The position numbers and the translations under genes are program-made. A stretch of 9,395 nt of DNA from Verrucomicrobiota bacterium (lineage in GTDB: Bacteria; Verrucomicrobiota; Kiritimatiellia; Kiritimatiellales; Tichowtungiaceae): assembly GCA_020853375.1 (NCBI GenBank), contig JADYZA010000031.1, positions 1 to 9,395 on the forward strand, read 5' to 3'. Shown in pieces: positions 7,104 through 9,395 of the stretch (positions within the stretch are counted from its first letter, which is position 1; the number at the start of each line of letters is the position of its first letter). The notes under the pieces are model-generated. The model made no database searches. It saw only the letters and a list, made by a program, of their open reading frames with translations, and was not told the origin of the DNA.

Positions 7104-7132
7104 AGTATAGGGGGAGGGGGATGAATTATGAA
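7104..7132 (-). promoter_or_regulatory. Candidate promoter for ftsB-thiD, leaderless start
   Basis: On the - strand, TTCATA (7127-7132, 4/6) is followed by a 17-base spacer containing a C-rich tract and TATACT (7104-7109, 5/6). The expected transcription start six to eight bases further falls at about 7096-7098, at the GTG start codon itself. Confidence 0.5.
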
Positions 7133-7157
7133 GTAGGAAATAGGAAATATGAAAAAG
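7123..7157 (+). repeat. Degenerate heptamer tandem repeat (GAAATAG-like, five units)
   Basis: Five consecutive 7-base units are seen: GAATTAT, GAAGTAG, GAAATAG, GAAATAT, GAAAAAG. Each starts with GAA, and most have A or T at the centre and G or T at the end. They lie between the eno terminator and the ftsB -10 box and contain the putative -35 hexamer of the opposite strand. No coding function is apparent. Confidence 0.5.
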
Positions 7158-7177
7158 AAGGATTCAGCATAAAAAAC

Positions 7178-7200
7178 CGCCCCGGAGAAACTCCGGGGCG
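7178..7200 (-). terminator. Intrinsic terminator of eno
   Basis: A perfect 10-bp GC-rich stem pairs CGCCCCGGAG (7178-7187) with CTCCGGGGCG (7191-7200), with a three-base loop. On the - strand it is followed by GG and six T residues (7171-7176). It lies 31 bases past the eno stop and separates eno from the ftsB-thiD pair. Confidence 0.92.
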
Positions 7201-7231
7201 ATCAGTTTTCATGTTTTTTTATCCATGAAAC

Positions 7232-8772
<1,541 letters not shown>

Positions 8773-9395
8773 ATGAAAACACAGAAAACGACGGTTGGGA
8801 CGATTAATCAGGAAGTGCTGGCGTTTACGGCGGGACGCGATGTCGAACTCGACATGAACCTGATTGCCGCTGACTGCATTGGCACTGCCGCGCATGTGAC
8901 GATGCTTTCGAAAATGAAGGTGAAGCCTGCGATTATCACCGACGCCGAACGCAAGAAGGTGATTAAGGAGCTGAATGCGATTATTGCTTTGGCCGCCGAA
9001 GGTAAATTTAAAATCCGCCTCGCCGATCAAGATGTTCATCTGGCAGTCGAGCGGACGCTGACCGAAAAGCTGGGCGATCTAGGCAAGAAGGTTCATACCT
9101 GTCGCAGCCGTAATGATCAGGTGGCTGTCGATCTGCGACTCTATGCCCGCGAAGAAATCCTCGGTACGCTCGCCGAAGCCTCCGCGCTGGTTTCCGCACT
9201 GCTGGCTTTCGCGAAGAAAAACGAAAAAGTTCCGATGGTTGGAAGAACCCACATGCAGCCGGGGATGCCGTCGTCGGTCGGCCTGTGGGCCGCCGCGCAC
9301 GCCGAAAGTCTGCTCGACGATTGCGCGTTGTTATTCAACGCCTTCGAACTGAACGACCAGTGTCCGCTCGGCTCGGCCGCCAGCTACGGCGTTCC
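8773..9395 (+). CDS. argH: Argininosuccinate lyase (5' part, cut by window end)
   Basis: ArgH splits argininosuccinate into arginine and fumarate, the last step of arginine synthesis; it is a homotetramer of the fumarase/aspartase superfamily. The first 207 residues are visible. Motifs include DVHLAVERTLTEKLGDLGKKVHT (87-109), the RSRNDQVAVDLRL loop (111-123), GRTHMQPGMPSS (157-168, His160 at the conserved active-site position) and CPLGSAASYG (197-206). The canonical HTGRSRNDQ reads HTCRSRNDQ here (Cys110). The GRTHMQP/GSAASYG wording is that of a divergent ArgH branch common in Bacteroidetes-like bacteria, and the usual WGGRF start is not present. The ATG at 8773 has GAGGAAG seven bases upstream. 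The reading frame stays open to the window edge. Another superfamily lyase is possible but less likely given the QDVHLAVE and RSRNDQV motifs. Confidence 0.88.
   Translation, partial: MKTQKTTVGTINQEVLAFTAGRDVELDMNLIAADCIGTAAHVTMLSKMKVKPAIITDAERKKVIKELNAIIALAAEGKFKIRLADQDVHLAVERTLTEKLGDLGKKVHTCRSRNDQVAVDLRLYAREEILGTLAEASALVSALLAFAKKNEKVPMVGRTHMQPGMPSSVGLWAAAHAESLLDDCALLFNAFELNDQCPLGSAASYGV

Overview
The window reads as ordinary bacterial chromosome with about 50-55% GC, compact genes on both strands, and no insertion sequence, phage, CRISPR or plasmid signature. The L20/L35 sequences, the EpsC-type serine acetyltransferase, the Bacteroidetes/PVC-like enolase and argininosuccinate lyase, and the corrinoid-methyltransferase genes together suggest an anaerobic member of the PVC group (Verrucomicrobiota/Kiritimatiellota-like). 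This placement is inferred from protein flavour only and is of modest confidence.

Left third (1-3911, + strand). The tail of an unrecognised gene (1-135) is followed by a 144-base gap and a tight three-gene operon (280-3883). Its products are a UroD/MtaA-family zinc methyltransferase, a [2Fe-2S]/ASKHA corrinoid-activation protein (RACo/RamA type, DUF4445), and a stand-alone homocysteine S-methyltransferase domain like the first domain of MetH or BHMT. Genes two and three overlap by ATGA. The set looks like a corrinoid-dependent methyl-transfer pathway that ends in methionine, but no corrinoid protein is encoded in the window. A bidirectional terminator (3886-3911) closes the operon and also serves the convergent ribosomal-protein genes.

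Middle (3937-5886). On the - strand lie cysE (serine O-acetyltransferase, EpsC type), then rpmI-rplT with its own promoter and no infC. A tRNA-Pro(GGG) gene with encoded CCA and a stable-RNA-type promoter lies on the + strand, ending in a hairpin terminator shared with thiD.

Right third (5886-9395). On the - strand, eno is followed by a strong terminator, then a probable leaderless ftsB/divIC-like gene translationally coupled to thiD. A divergent argH (+ strand, cut by the window end) starts at 8773. The eno-argH gap holds the eno promoter and a possible short upstream ORF overlapping the argH start.

Most of the window is housekeeping: ribosome, glycolysis, cell division, thiamine, cysteine, arginine, tRNA. 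The part that merits most attention is the methyl-transfer operon. Smaller points are the candidate leaderless ftsB transcript, the GAAATAG-like heptamer array, the infC-less rpmI-rplT unit and the nested inverted repeat ahead of the methyltransferase operon.
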